DNA from: Acidimicrobiaceae bacterium
GTDB lineage: Bacteria > Actinomycetota > Acidimicrobiia > Acidimicrobiales > Palsa-688
Assembly: GCA_003158835.1 (NCBI GenBank)
Contig: PMLI01000228.1
Location: forward strand, 1 to 6,859
Reading direction: 5' to 3'
DNA length: 6,859 bases
A program made the translations under genes and the position numbers. This document shows positions 1 to 6,320 of the stretch, in pieces. The number at the start of each line of letters is the position of its first letter. Position 1 is the stretch's first letter. The notes under the pieces were generated by a model. It was not told where the DNA came from. It did no database searches and worked only from the letters and a program-made list of their open reading frames with translations.

Positions 1-276
1 CGCGGACGTCGTCGTAACCGAGGTCGTGGAGGACGAAGTCTGGGGGAGAGCCTGCGTTGTCGTCGTGGAAGACGTGGCAGAGGTGGTGGTCGACGATGGG
101 GCTGCTGTCGTCTCGGCCGCCCCGGCGGGGAGCGTCTGCAACGGTGGGTTAGCCGCGGCCGCGCTGCCGGGCCCCGCTATCAGCATGAGGGAAACCACCA
201 GTGGTGCGACGCAGCCGACCGATGCCGCGATGAAGTGGCCGACCCGAGGCTTGGAGTCTTTGGGAGGGTTGGCCAA
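1..276 (-). CDS. Exported Thr/Ser-rich protein of unknown function, N-terminal part only (runs off left edge)
   Basis: An open frame of 92 codons runs without a stop from a TTG at 276 to the window edge. The in-frame stop TAG at 330-328 limits the upstream extent, and TTG is the only common start codon between that stop and the hydrophobic segment. The product begins MANPPKDSKPRVGHF. A hydrophobic stretch follows at about residues 16-35, then PGSAAAANPP, a good signal-peptidase I site near residues 39-43. The mature part seen here is Thr/Ser/Ala-rich with runs such as SSTTTSATSSTTTT, a linker-like composition typical of exported actinobacterial proteins. Cys22 lies inside the hydrophobic stretch and does not fit a lipobox. 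No strong Shine-Dalgarno precedes the TTG, so the start is uncertain. The functional domain, if any, lies outside the window. The Thr-rich character matches the tail of the upstream UPF0182 protein, which supports frame and strand but not function. Confidence 0.6.
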   Translation of the reverse strand, partial: MANPPKDSKPRVGHFIAASVGCVAPLVVSLMLIAGPGSAAAANPPLQTLPAGAAETTAAPSSTTTSATSSTTTTQALPQTSSSTTSVTTTSA

Positions 277-335
277 TGGGCACCAATCGTCGGAGGGACG
301 GCCCCGGCAGACCCAGCCCGCCGGCCGCTAGACCA

Positions 336-341
336 ATCTTA
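336..341 (-). promoter_or_regulatory. Possible -10 element (TAAGAT) upstream of the exported-protein gene
   Basis: The minus strand reads TAAGAT here, fitting the TAnnnT pattern of SigA-type -10 elements, 59 nt before the TTG start at 276. No TTGACA-like -35 box is visible about 17 nt upstream, where the 343-368 hairpin sits instead. This is weak pattern evidence; the motif is short and could occur by chance. Confidence 0.25.
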
Positions 342-342
342 G

Positions 343-368
343 CCGTCCCGGGCCCTCGGCCGGGACGG
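343..368. repeat. Perfect 9-bp inverted repeat, candidate terminator or operator
   Basis: CCGTCCCGG at 343-351 is the exact reverse complement of CCGGGACGG at 360-368, with an 8-nt spacer. On the minus-strand transcript it would form a very stable GC hairpin about 245 nt after the UPF0182 stop, immediately before the TAAGAT motif. It lacks a U-tract. It could be a U-less actinobacterial-type terminator separating the UPF0182 gene from the next gene, or a binding site overlapping the -35 region. The symmetry is seen directly; the role is inferred. Confidence 0.4.
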
Positions 369-397
369 GGGGCGGGCCTGGCCAAGTAGTAACTGCC

Positions 398-418
398 GCC
401 CTGGAGGCCTACCAGGGC
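398..418. repeat. 7-bp inverted repeat in the intergenic region
   Basis: GCCCTGG at 398-404 pairs perfectly with CCAGGGC at 412-418 around a 7-nt loop. It lies about 195 nt downstream of the UPF0182 stop and about 30 nt before the 343-368 hairpin in the direction of transcription, so the two could act together in 3'-end formation. In DNA this GC-rich, a 7-bp stem has modest significance. Confidence 0.3.
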
Positions 419-610
419 CCAGTTGGGGGGAGAAGACCGGTCGGCACCGGAGCCCCCCGACGTGTTCGCGCCGTGTCCTGCTCCGGCCCGTCCGGCGGGG
501 GAAAAGGGCGAAACCGTTCCTTTCCCGGTCCCCACCCCCGGCCCAGAGGCCGACGGGGCGCCGCGCCCGGGGCATGTCCGTGGGTACCGGCCTATCCGGC
601 CCGGCGGTTG

Positions 611-3600
611 CTACTTGGTCGTGGTGGTCGTGCCCGTGGTGGTCGTGCCCGTGGCGGTGGCGGTGGACGACGTGGGCCTCGCGGACCGAGTAGTGGTGGT
701 GGTCGCGGCGGCTGCCAGCTTGGTGGCCAGGGCGACGTTGGCCTCGGCGGCGCGGATGTCGTTCTGATAGGTGGCGAGATCGCCCTGCCTCAGCGCCGCG
801 CCAGCGTAAGCGAAATCCTGATGTGCCCGATTGAGGTCCTGGACCAGGCTGGCTCGTTGGGACGGTAGGGCGAGGGTCGTCGACGTGCTGGTCGGGGGCC
901 GCGTAGTGCTGGTTGACGTCGTTGTCGTGGAAGGGACGGTCTTGGGAGGGGGCTGGCCCTTTTTGTGCCCGGGCGTGGTGGTCGGCGTCGTCGTCGGCGT
1001 TGTCGTCGTGCTGGCGCAGTAACTGGCAAAGGGGCGGCTGTTGCCCGGGTTGGATATGTTGCACAGTGCACCGTCCAGGGAAGGCGAGCCCGACCCGGAG
1101 TGGTAGGCGTTGTTGTTGTACACCACCACGACGTCGTTCAGGCGGGGTACGCCATTTTGGACCTGTTCCACGTACATCGGCTGTATGTAGAGCAATGACT
1201 CGCCGATCGGGGTCATGATCACACTACCGAGCACCACCTTGGAACCATGTTGGTCCAAAAGCGTGATCTCCTGGGAAATCGAACTATTGGTCGCCACCGC
1301 GGTCGACACGAGATAAGGCCCGTCCACCGTCTGGCCGGCCGGGATCGTGAAGACGGTGATCTGGCCATAATCGTCAGGATCAGACGAAGCTGTCATGAAC
1401 GCGGTGAGGGTCTGTTTGTCGCCGCTGGACGACGGGACGAACGGCTGGACCAGGACGAAGCTCTGCTGGGTCTGTCCCGGCAAGGCGAGCAGCTCGTAGA
1501 CGGGCATAACGCTTTGCGACGCGCTCGGCAAGGCGACGGGCGTTGCCGTCAGGCTCCCGGGCAGCGTGGCCACCGTGGTCGTGGCGGACCCGACTTCGCC
1601 CGAAGCCGGGTTCTGGGGGATCGCCCACAGCTGGGCCTTGGTGTAGAAGACCGATGCAATCTGCTGGTGGTAGCTCCTGTACATGTTGGTCTGGACCGTG
1701 AAAATGTCCTCTGGGTACCGCCAATGGTCGGTTATGCCGGGGATGATCGAGCCCGCCTTGGCCATCGACGTGAACAGCTTGGGAAAAGCCGCTTCATAGG
1801 TCTGGATTATCGGGTCGTTCTGGTCCTGGACAAAGAACCACATGCTGCCGTTATAGGCATCGACGACGGCCTTTACGGAGTTGCGGACGTAGTTGAAAGG
1901 TTGGTTCTGGAGCCCGCTGTTCTGCGAGACCCGGCTTATGTCGGCTTGCTCGGAGTCGGGAAAATTGTCCGTCGTGGTGTACGCGTCGATGACCCAATAG
2001 AGCCGCCCGTTGAGTGCCACCGGGTAGGGGTCGCTGTCATACGAAAGAAAGGGCGCCGCCTTCTCCACGCGCTGGGAGACGTTTCGGAAGTACATGATCT
2101 TGGACTGGGCCGTGACCTGGCCCGAGATCAGGATGTTGTAGTCGCCGAAACTGACTGCGAAAGCCAGACGGCGCAAGAACCCCCCTGTCGCCACGCCCCC
2201 GGTGCCGTCGTAATGGTTGGAAATCTGAGCGCCTGTGTTAGGGCTTTCGTAGTCGAGCTCGGCCTGGGCCGAATTGGCTATGGCGTAACCAGTGCTTGCC
2301 TGGGAGTTGGCGTCGAAATAAACGCGCGGTTGCCCCTCGACCGACGGCTGCCCGGTGGGCGGGACCCCGCTCAAGGTGAAGTCCGGGTAACCCGAAGAGC
2401 CCACTCCAGCCTGGTTGGCCGGGGCGACCACGGCGCCGTACCCGTGCGTGTACTGCAGGTGCTGATTGACCCAGCTGGAAGGCACGCCCGAGGAATTGAG
2501 CTGACGGGCCGAGACCAACACCTGAGTCTCTTTGTTGGGGCCGCCCGGTGACGTCGACAGGTCATAGCGGTCGCTGCTCGGGCCGCTCATGCTGTAATAC
2601 CCGCGGAAGCCCTGCTCCTTTGTGAACGTCGAGCCCATGATGAGGGGGTCGAGAAGCGGAACGTTGGACAGGCTCTGCTGGTTGGCCTCGGCCAGGGACG
2701 ACTTCCCCGCCACCTCCGAGGCGGTGATGGGAGCGTTCCCCTGGAAGGGTTGCGTCGTCACATCCTGGAGGCCGTACGCGAAGGTGGTGGCAGTGATGTT
2801 GTCCTGGATGTACTGAGCTTCCTTCACGTTTTCGGCCGGGTTGACGACGAGGGCTTGCACGACAGCCGGGTAGACGTTGGCCACCAGTGCCCAGACGACG
2901 CCCCAGAGAGCGACCGCTACGACGGGCAGCAGCCAGCCCTGCTGGCGCACGTTGTAGAGGAACAATGCCGCCGCTATGACCGAGATGGCGACGAGCAGGA
3001 TAAGTGCCGGGCGCACGGCGTGCACGACGGTGTAGGTGGGGCCGTCGACGACGTACTTGGTCGACAGCACCAACGAAAGGCGTTGCAGGTAGTAGTTGAC
3101 TCCCTGGACCAACGCCAGGACTGCGAGCAGCACCGACAGGTGGGCCTTTACGCGGGGGCTGACCCGCTGCACCGGCGAACCGGGGCGGATCCCACCGTTG
3201 AGGTAGTGGGCAACCACGCAGAGCAGCAGGGTCACCACCAGAGCCGAGAAGGCCCAACCGACGACCCAGTCCAGGAACGGGAGCTTGAAGACGTAGAAGC
3301 CGTCGTTCAGGTGGTTGAGCCGGTCGAGGCCGTTCTTCCAGGGGGCGGAGGCTGTCGTGAACTGAGCTGCGTTGGAGAACAGCAGCCAGTTGTTCCACTG
3401 AGCGTGGGCGCTGACCCCCCCGATCAATGCAAAAAGGATGGCGACGACCGGGCGGATCCACTTCATATGGTCGGCCGCCAATTGCTGCCAGCGGGCTACG
3501 AGCTCGTCGCCGGGGGGAGCCGGAGCGGTACCGGGCGCGATGCGGTCGGCCAGCCACAGGTTGCCCCACAGCAAGCCGAAGAAGAGCACGCAGAAGGTGG

Positions 3601-3808
3601 CACCGAGACCGGCCTCGACTGTGATGGTCTTGACCCAGACCGAGCTGAGGCGGACCGACCGGAACCACAGGAGGTCCGTGTAGAACGAGGCGATGCGATG
3701 GCCCAGGATGAGCAGGACGATCACCACGAGGATGGCGATGCCGATCGTCCATCGGGCCCGACGGCTGGTTATGGGGACATGTCGCGGTAGTTCAGACGGC
3801 GCTCGCAT
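611..3808 (-). CDS. UPF0182 family seven-helix membrane protein with large extracytoplasmic domain and Thr-rich C-terminus
   Basis: The family is recognised from actinobacterial UPF0182 proteins such as Rv3193c and Rv0064; its biochemical function is not established. From the ATG at 3808 the product has 1065 residues, near or slightly above usual family length. Predicted membrane helices are near residues 20-40, 68-87, 117-136, 181-204, 224-242, 268-287 and 293-321. Family landmarks include YTDLLWF after helix 1, GFYVFKLPF before helix 4, NPAENVKEAQYIQ after helix 7, then LLDPLIMGSTF, QYTHGYGAVVAPAN, QPRVYF, VIDAYTTTDNFP, YVRNSVKAVVDAYNG and YPEDIFTVQ. The extracytoplasmic domain spans about 322-932. 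Cys916 and Cys931 at its end could form a disulfide. A Thr/Pro linker (933-984), a helical segment (985-1035) and a Thr-rich tail (1036-1065) follow. In-frame GTGs at 3835 and 3814 are alternative starts. ATG 3808 gives a family-like short N-terminus and has a weak GGGG five bases upstream. Identification is firm; the start is less so. Confidence 0.93.
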   Translation of the reverse strand: MRAPSELPRHVPITSRRARWTIGIAILVVIVLLILGHRIASFYTDLLWFRSVRLSSVWVKTITVEAGLGATFCVLFFGLLWGNLWLADRIAPGTAPAPPGDELVARWQQLAADHMKWIRPVVAILFALIGGVSAHAQWNNWLLFSNAAQFTTASAPWKNGLDRLNHLNDGFYVFKLPFLDWVVGWAFSALVVTLLLCVVAHYLNGGIRPGSPVQRVSPRVKAHLSVLLAVLALVQGVNYYLQRLSLVLSTKYVVDGPTYTVVHAVRPALILLVAISVIAAALFLYNVRQQGWLLPVVAVALWGVVWALVANVYPAVVQALVVNPAENVKEAQYIQDNITATTFAYGLQDVTTQPFQGNAPITASEVAGKSSLAEANQQSLSNVPLLDPLIMGSTFTKEQGFRGYYSMSGPSSDRYDLSTSPGGPNKETQVLVSARQLNSSGVPSSWVNQHLQYTHGYGAVVAPANQAGVGSSGYPDFTLSGVPPTGQPSVEGQPRVYFDANSQASTGYAIANSAQAELDYESPNTGAQISNHYDGTGGVATGGFLRRLAFAVSFGDYNILISGQVTAQSKIMYFRNVSQRVEKAAPFLSYDSDPYPVALNGRLYWVIDAYTTTDNFPDSEQADISRVSQNSGLQNQPFNYVRNSVKAVVDAYNGSMWFFVQDQNDPIIQTYEAAFPKLFTSMAKAGSIIPGITDHWRYPEDIFTVQTNMYRSYHQQIASVFYTKAQLWAIPQNPASGEVGSATTTVATLPGSLTATPVALPSASQSVMPVYELLALPGQTQQSFVLVQPFVPSSSGDKQTLTAFMTASSDPDDYGQITVFTIPAGQTVDGPYLVSTAVATNSSISQEITLLDQHGSKVVLGSVIMTPIGESLLYIQPMYVEQVQNGVPRLNDVVVVYNNNAYHSGSGSPSLDGALCNISNPGNSRPFASYCASTTTTPTTTPTTTPGHKKGQPPPKTVPSTTTTSTSTTRPPTSTSTTLALPSQRASLVQDLNRAHQDFAYAGAALRQGDLATYQNDIRAAEANVALATKLAAAATTTTTRSARPTSSTATATGTTTTGTTTTTK
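620..649. repeat. Two tandem 15-nt copies encoding Thr-rich tail repeats
   Basis: The 15-base unit CGTGGTGGTCGTGCC occurs twice in perfect tandem within the last codons of the UPF0182 gene, read on the minus strand as a GTTTT-type repeat ending in a lysine. Tandem units like this are prone to slippage, so tail length may vary between strains. The repeat is seen directly; the variability is inferred. Confidence 0.7.
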
Positions 3809-3819
3809 CGGCACCCCGG

Positions 3820-3825
3820 AGCCTA
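3820..3825 (-). promoter_or_regulatory. Possible -10 element (TAGGCT) for the UPF0182 gene
   Basis: The minus strand reads TAGGCT (within CTATAGGCTCC) with 11 nt between it and the ATG at 3808. A start site 6-7 nt downstream would leave a leader of only 4-5 nt and would exclude the GTG starts at 3835 and 3814. The same hexamer lies just before the DivIVA-domain gene. No recognisable -35 box is present, and the gene could instead be read from the upstream gene, whose stop lies 54 nt before this ATG. Confidence 0.25.
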
Positions 3826-3862
3826 TAGGGGCCACCTAGGCGTGCGCAGGCAGTGCGGTCTC

Positions 3863-6214
3863 TTAGCGGGCCGCAGCTGCTGTAGGGGCTGGTCGAGCGC
3901 GAGGGGCCCCTACAGGTGCCGGCCCGGCGCCGACCCCGTCGGGGGCGAGTGCACACCGGCAGCCGGGGTGGGCGGGGGGGTAAAGCTGGCCCGTGGGCCA
4001 GGGCTCGGCTTTGACCTGTTCGCCGGCCAGCGCGTTGTCTTCACAATCAGGGCACGGCGCGTCGGATGCGTCCGCCACCCACCGCAGCGGCGTACCGCTG
4101 GCGAAGGCCAGATAGGACCCGCGTGAAAAGGCGGCAGCCACCTCGTCGTGAGCTGCGGCCTCGATGCGCTGGGTCTTCCACTCCCGGTAGGCGGCCCCGA
4201 GGGCGTCAGCCAATTCGCCGTTGTCTTCGTCCACGGACTGGAAAGCGAGCTCCAGGCGCTGGCGCAGAGGTTCGGCGATCGCCTTGCCCAGCTCCTCGGC
4301 CAGGTCGTCGATGCTGTCGCGGGCGACATCGGGACGCACGCTACCGCCCCAGAGAGCGGCCACCAGGTCGGCACCGGCCCGGACCGCCTCTTCGAGCAAC
4401 GGGCGGCCCGCTTCTACGAACCTATCGGGATGCTCCTCGGCACTGGGCAGGATGTTCGCCGGCGTGGCGGGGGCTTTCAGGTTGCGCAGGCGGTCGAGGA
4501 GCGAGTTTTGCTCGTCCTGCAAGGCCCGCTTCAATTTCCGCGCCAGGGAGGACTCGAGCCGGCTCGTGATCGCATCGCGTCGGCGAAAAAACTCCTGGTC
4601 GGTGCCTGTCTCTTGCGATGCCGGGACCGGTCCGTCGCCCTCTGGCGCCGCGCTTGTCGCGTCCTCGGCGCCGGGGGCGGATCCCGGTTCGCCGACTACC
4701 CCTGAAGTGGCGGCCTCGACCTCGATGTCGGCCTGATCGTGGCCCGTTCCCGGACCGGCGCCTGAGGGCTCGAGGTCGTCCTGCTGGTAGAGCGTCTTCC
4801 TGGCCGTGGTCGTCGCCTCGGCACGGCTGGCCCTGATCCGTGCGAACAGCCCCTGGACATCACGCTGACCGCCGGCCTCGCCGGTCTCGGTCCCGGCGTC
4901 TTCTCGCTCGGCTCCGGCTCCGGCGTCGGCACTCTCGGCTTCCGCCTCGCCGCTTTCGGCTCGAGGTTCACCACTCTCGGTCCCGGCGCTGCTTACCGAG
5001 CTACCAGAGACTTCGTCCGGTCTCTCGGACGAGCTCGGCGGCGCCGCCTCCTGGCGAAGGATCCTGACGCTCTCGATGGCGTCCTCCGGGTCGACGACCG
5101 CCCGCGCCGGTCCTCCGTTGGTGTTCCTGGGTGCTTCGGCCGTCGCCTTTCCTTGATGGTTGGGGACCGCAGGAGCGGGAAGGAAGTTGATGGCGCCCGG
5201 CAGGCTCGAAGGAGGCTCGAGAACGCCGGCGCCCAGCACCGACGAGCTCAGCACCGGTGGGCCCAATACCGGGGGGCCGACCGCCGATGTCGTGGCGACG
5301 TCGGTCGCCTTGGGCGCCATCACAACTGCCTCGCCCCGTCCCGGCTGGCCGCCGGAGACCGGCCTGGCCGCGGCCGGGGACTTGGCCTCACTGAAGGCGT
5401 TGAGAGCATCCCACTCTTCGTCGTGACGCAGGTCGACCGGTCCGTCGGGGCGCTCGCCGGCACTTTGCCGTCCCACGGCGTCCGCAGCCGCCCGCGCCTC
5501 GGCGTCAGCCCTCTGCAACTCGTCGGTCACGTCGTCAAGAGTGCGCCGGACGACGAGGTAGGCGTCCAGCAGCCGTTCGCGACCAGCTCGCAGCTGCTCG
5601 ATCTGGACGCTGCCGAGCTTCCGGCGCCGGGCCAGGTCTGTCAGGATCTTCTCCCTCAAGGCGTGGGCCGCTTGCACCGTTTCCTGATATTCGCTCGCCG
5701 CCGTGGCGGCGAGCGAATCGGCATCCCGTTGGGCGGCCTCCCTCAGTTGTTCGGCCTCAGCCAAGGCACTTTCCCGAATTTCGGCCGCGGCCGCCTCGGC
5801 CTCTGCCGTCCGCGTCGCCAGTAGAGACTCGGCTTGGGCAAGGAGGTCGTTGGCCTTGGTTTGAGCCGTCGCGACGATCGTTTGCGCGCCTGCCTCCGCC
5901 TTGGCGGATATCTCCGCCGCCGCGGTGTGGGCACTGCGCAGGATGCCGGCCGTCTCTTCCCCGACGGCCGCCATCAAGGTGGCTTCGTCCATCTGAGGGT
6001 GTGCGGCCCGCTCCTCGGCTTCGCGCCGGGCAGAATCCGTGCTCTCACAGCGCTCTCGCAGCGCTCGAACTTGCGCCGCCACCTGGGTGAGGAACTGCTT
6101 GACCTCGTCGGGGTCGTAGCCGCGCCAACTTTGTGCGAAACGACGCCCCTCTATCAAGTCTGCCGACATGTCAGGGACATCACCATGGCGGGGGCGGAAA
6201 CGGTCAGTCGGCAT
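3863..6214 (-). CDS. DivIVA-domain coiled-coil protein with phage Mu gpF/gp7-like Cys/His C-terminal motif
   Basis: The 783-residue product appears cytoplasmic, with no signal peptide or membrane segment. Residues 16-55 match the DivIVA N-terminal module (ADLIEGRRF, GYDPDEVKQFL), which in characterised proteins binds curved membrane at poles or septa. Residues 56-250 form a long Ala/Glu-rich coiled coil. Residues 255-545 are mostly low complexity, with a VL pentapeptide repeat (313-332), an acidic Gly/Ser/Glu stretch (410-449) and a short conserved-looking island, DVQGLFARIRASRAEA (452-467). From about 546 the chain is helical again and ends with Cys721, Cys724, His749, Cys752 and Cys754 in CPDC...PPAHPGCRC. 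That pattern resembles the C-terminal end of phage Mu gpF/SPP1 gp7-type minor head proteins and suggests metal binding. Only one other cysteine (Cys56) is present. ATG 6214 is used; ATG 6169 also fits the usual DivIVA N-terminus. The domain calls are good; the cellular role is unknown. Confidence 0.85.
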   Translation of the reverse strand: MPTDRFRPRHGDVPDMSADLIEGRRFAQSWRGYDPDEVKQFLTQVAAQVRALRERCESTDSARREAEERAAHPQMDEATLMAAVGEETAGILRSAHTAAAEISAKAEAGAQTIVATAQTKANDLLAQAESLLATRTAEAEAAAAEIRESALAEAEQLREAAQRDADSLAATAASEYQETVQAAHALREKILTDLARRRKLGSVQIEQLRAGRERLLDAYLVVRRTLDDVTDELQRADAEARAAADAVGRQSAGERPDGPVDLRHDEEWDALNAFSEAKSPAAARPVSGGQPGRGEAVVMAPKATDVATTSAVGPPVLGPPVLSSSVLGAGVLEPPSSLPGAINFLPAPAVPNHQGKATAEAPRNTNGGPARAVVDPEDAIESVRILRQEAAPPSSSERPDEVSGSSVSSAGTESGEPRAESGEAEAESADAGAGAEREDAGTETGEAGGQRDVQGLFARIRASRAEATTTARKTLYQQDDLEPSGAGPGTGHDQADIEVEAATSGVVGEPGSAPGAEDATSAAPEGDGPVPASQETGTDQEFFRRRDAITSRLESSLARKLKRALQDEQNSLLDRLRNLKAPATPANILPSAEEHPDRFVEAGRPLLEEAVRAGADLVAALWGGSVRPDVARDSIDDLAEELGKAIAEPLRQRLELAFQSVDEDNGELADALGAAYREWKTQRIEAAAHDEVAAAFSRGSYLAFASGTPLRWVADASDAPCPDCEDNALAGEQVKAEPWPTGQLYPPAHPGCRCALAPDGVGAGPAPVGAPRARPAPTAAAAR
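3880..3915. repeat. 10-bp perfect inverted repeat in the 3' end of the DivIVA-domain gene
   Basis: CTGTAGGGGC at 3880-3889 is the exact reverse complement of GCCCCTACAG at 3906-3915, with a 16-nt spacer. It falls in the last codons of the DivIVA-domain gene, in the Ala/Pro-rich tail beyond the Cys/His motif, about 15 nt before its stop and about 70-105 nt before the UPF0182 ATG. In the transcript it would fold into a strong hairpin that could affect termination, mRNA decay or readthrough into the UPF0182 gene. There is no U-run. The symmetry is seen directly; the role is inferred. Confidence 0.45.
5219..5278. repeat. Four 15-nt units encoding a degenerate xxxVL pentapeptide repeat
   Basis: Read on the minus strand, these 60 bases encode GPPVL, GPPVL, SSSVL and GAGVL, a five-residue period in the linker of the DivIVA-domain protein (residues 313-332). 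The DNA keeps a 15-base period, with CAGCACCG or CAATACCG recurring on the plus strand, which points to local duplication followed by drift. It probably acts as a flexible or weakly adhesive linker element. Confidence 0.65.
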
Positions 6215-6222
6215 GACCCAAT

Positions 6223-6228
6223 AGCCTA
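6223..6228 (-). promoter_or_regulatory. Possible -10 element (TAGGCT) for a leaderless DivIVA-domain transcript
   Basis: The minus strand reads CCTAGGCTATTGGGTCATG, placing TAGGCT with 8 nt between it and the ATG at 6214. A start site 6-7 nt downstream of the hexamer would fall at or 1-2 nt before the ATG. This fits the absence of a Shine-Dalgarno sequence and the frequency of leaderless mRNAs in actinobacteria. No convincing -35 box is seen. This is pattern evidence only. Confidence 0.35.
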
Positions 6229-6255
6229 GGTCCGCCCGGTGTGCGTTTGTGGAAC

Positions 6256-6284
6256 CCGTTGTTCGTTTTCCAGTTCAACAATGG
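6256..6284. repeat. Quasi-palindrome between the protease and DivIVA-domain genes
   Basis: CCGTTGTT (6256-6263) and AACAATGG (6277-6284) are inverted repeats matching at 7 of 8 positions around a 13-nt spacer. They lie 42-70 nt upstream of the DivIVA-domain ATG and 37 nt after the protease stop codon. This AT-richer patch could be a regulator site overlapping or just upstream of the promoter, or a weak hairpin at the end of the protease transcript. There is no U-tract. Confidence 0.3.
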
Positions 6285-6320
6285 CATTATCCGCACATCC
6301 TGCGCCGCCCTCAGTGAAGG

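Larger units (their letters stand above)
277..610. other. Intergenic region with GC-rich hairpins, no convincing gene
   Basis: This stretch of about 330 bases lies between the UPF0182 stop and the TTG start of the exported protein. Open frames crossing it on both strands give Pro/Arg/Gly-rich translations of the kind random GC-rich DNA produces, and they overlap real genes out of frame. It contains two clean inverted repeats (343-368 and 398-418), listed separately. A weaker bulged one pairs GGGAAA-GG and CC-TTTCCC at about 499-526. None is followed by a T-run on the minus strand, so a classical intrinsic terminator is not visible. No tRNA-like cloverleaf was recognised. Confidence 0.5.

Noticed and set aside
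499..526. Bulged hairpin GGGAAA-A-GG / CC-TTTCCC as a terminator
   Set aside because: It has a bulge, an 11-nt loop and no T-run on the transcribed strand, so it is too weak for a separate feature.
857..1012. Repeated GTC/GTG triplets resembling a microsatellite or short direct-repeat array
   Set aside because: They are explained by Thr and Pro codons of the UPF0182 linker. There are no regularly spaced unique spacers as in CRISPR.
339..1064. Minus-strand open frame of 241 codons overlapping the UPF0182 3' end
   Set aside because: It is out of frame with the well-supported UPF0182 coding sequence. Its His/Arg/Pro-rich composition arises from reading Thr-repeat DNA in another frame.
1247..2551. 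Long plus-strand open frame (434 codons) opposite the UPF0182 gene
   Set aside because: It is antisense to a firmly identified family member. Its translation is Arg/Gly/Asp-rich with no domain or membrane pattern, as expected from the complement of GC-biased codons.
2750..3790. Plus-strand open frame (346 codons) opposite the UPF0182 membrane region
   Set aside because: It is the complement of transmembrane-coding sequence, giving a very charged, His/Gln/Asp-rich translation without recognisable features.
3809..3835. GTG at 3835 as the UPF0182 start
   Set aside because: Possible, but it has no ribosome-binding site. The family usually has a short N-terminus before helix 1, and a possible -10 lies inside this segment; it is kept only as an alternative.
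3863..4374. Remnant prophage, suggested by the minor-head-like motif
   Set aside because: The motif is in frame at the end of a long intact protein with a DivIVA N-terminus. No other phage gene, integrase or attachment-like repeat is present, and the neighbours are chromosomal envelope genes.
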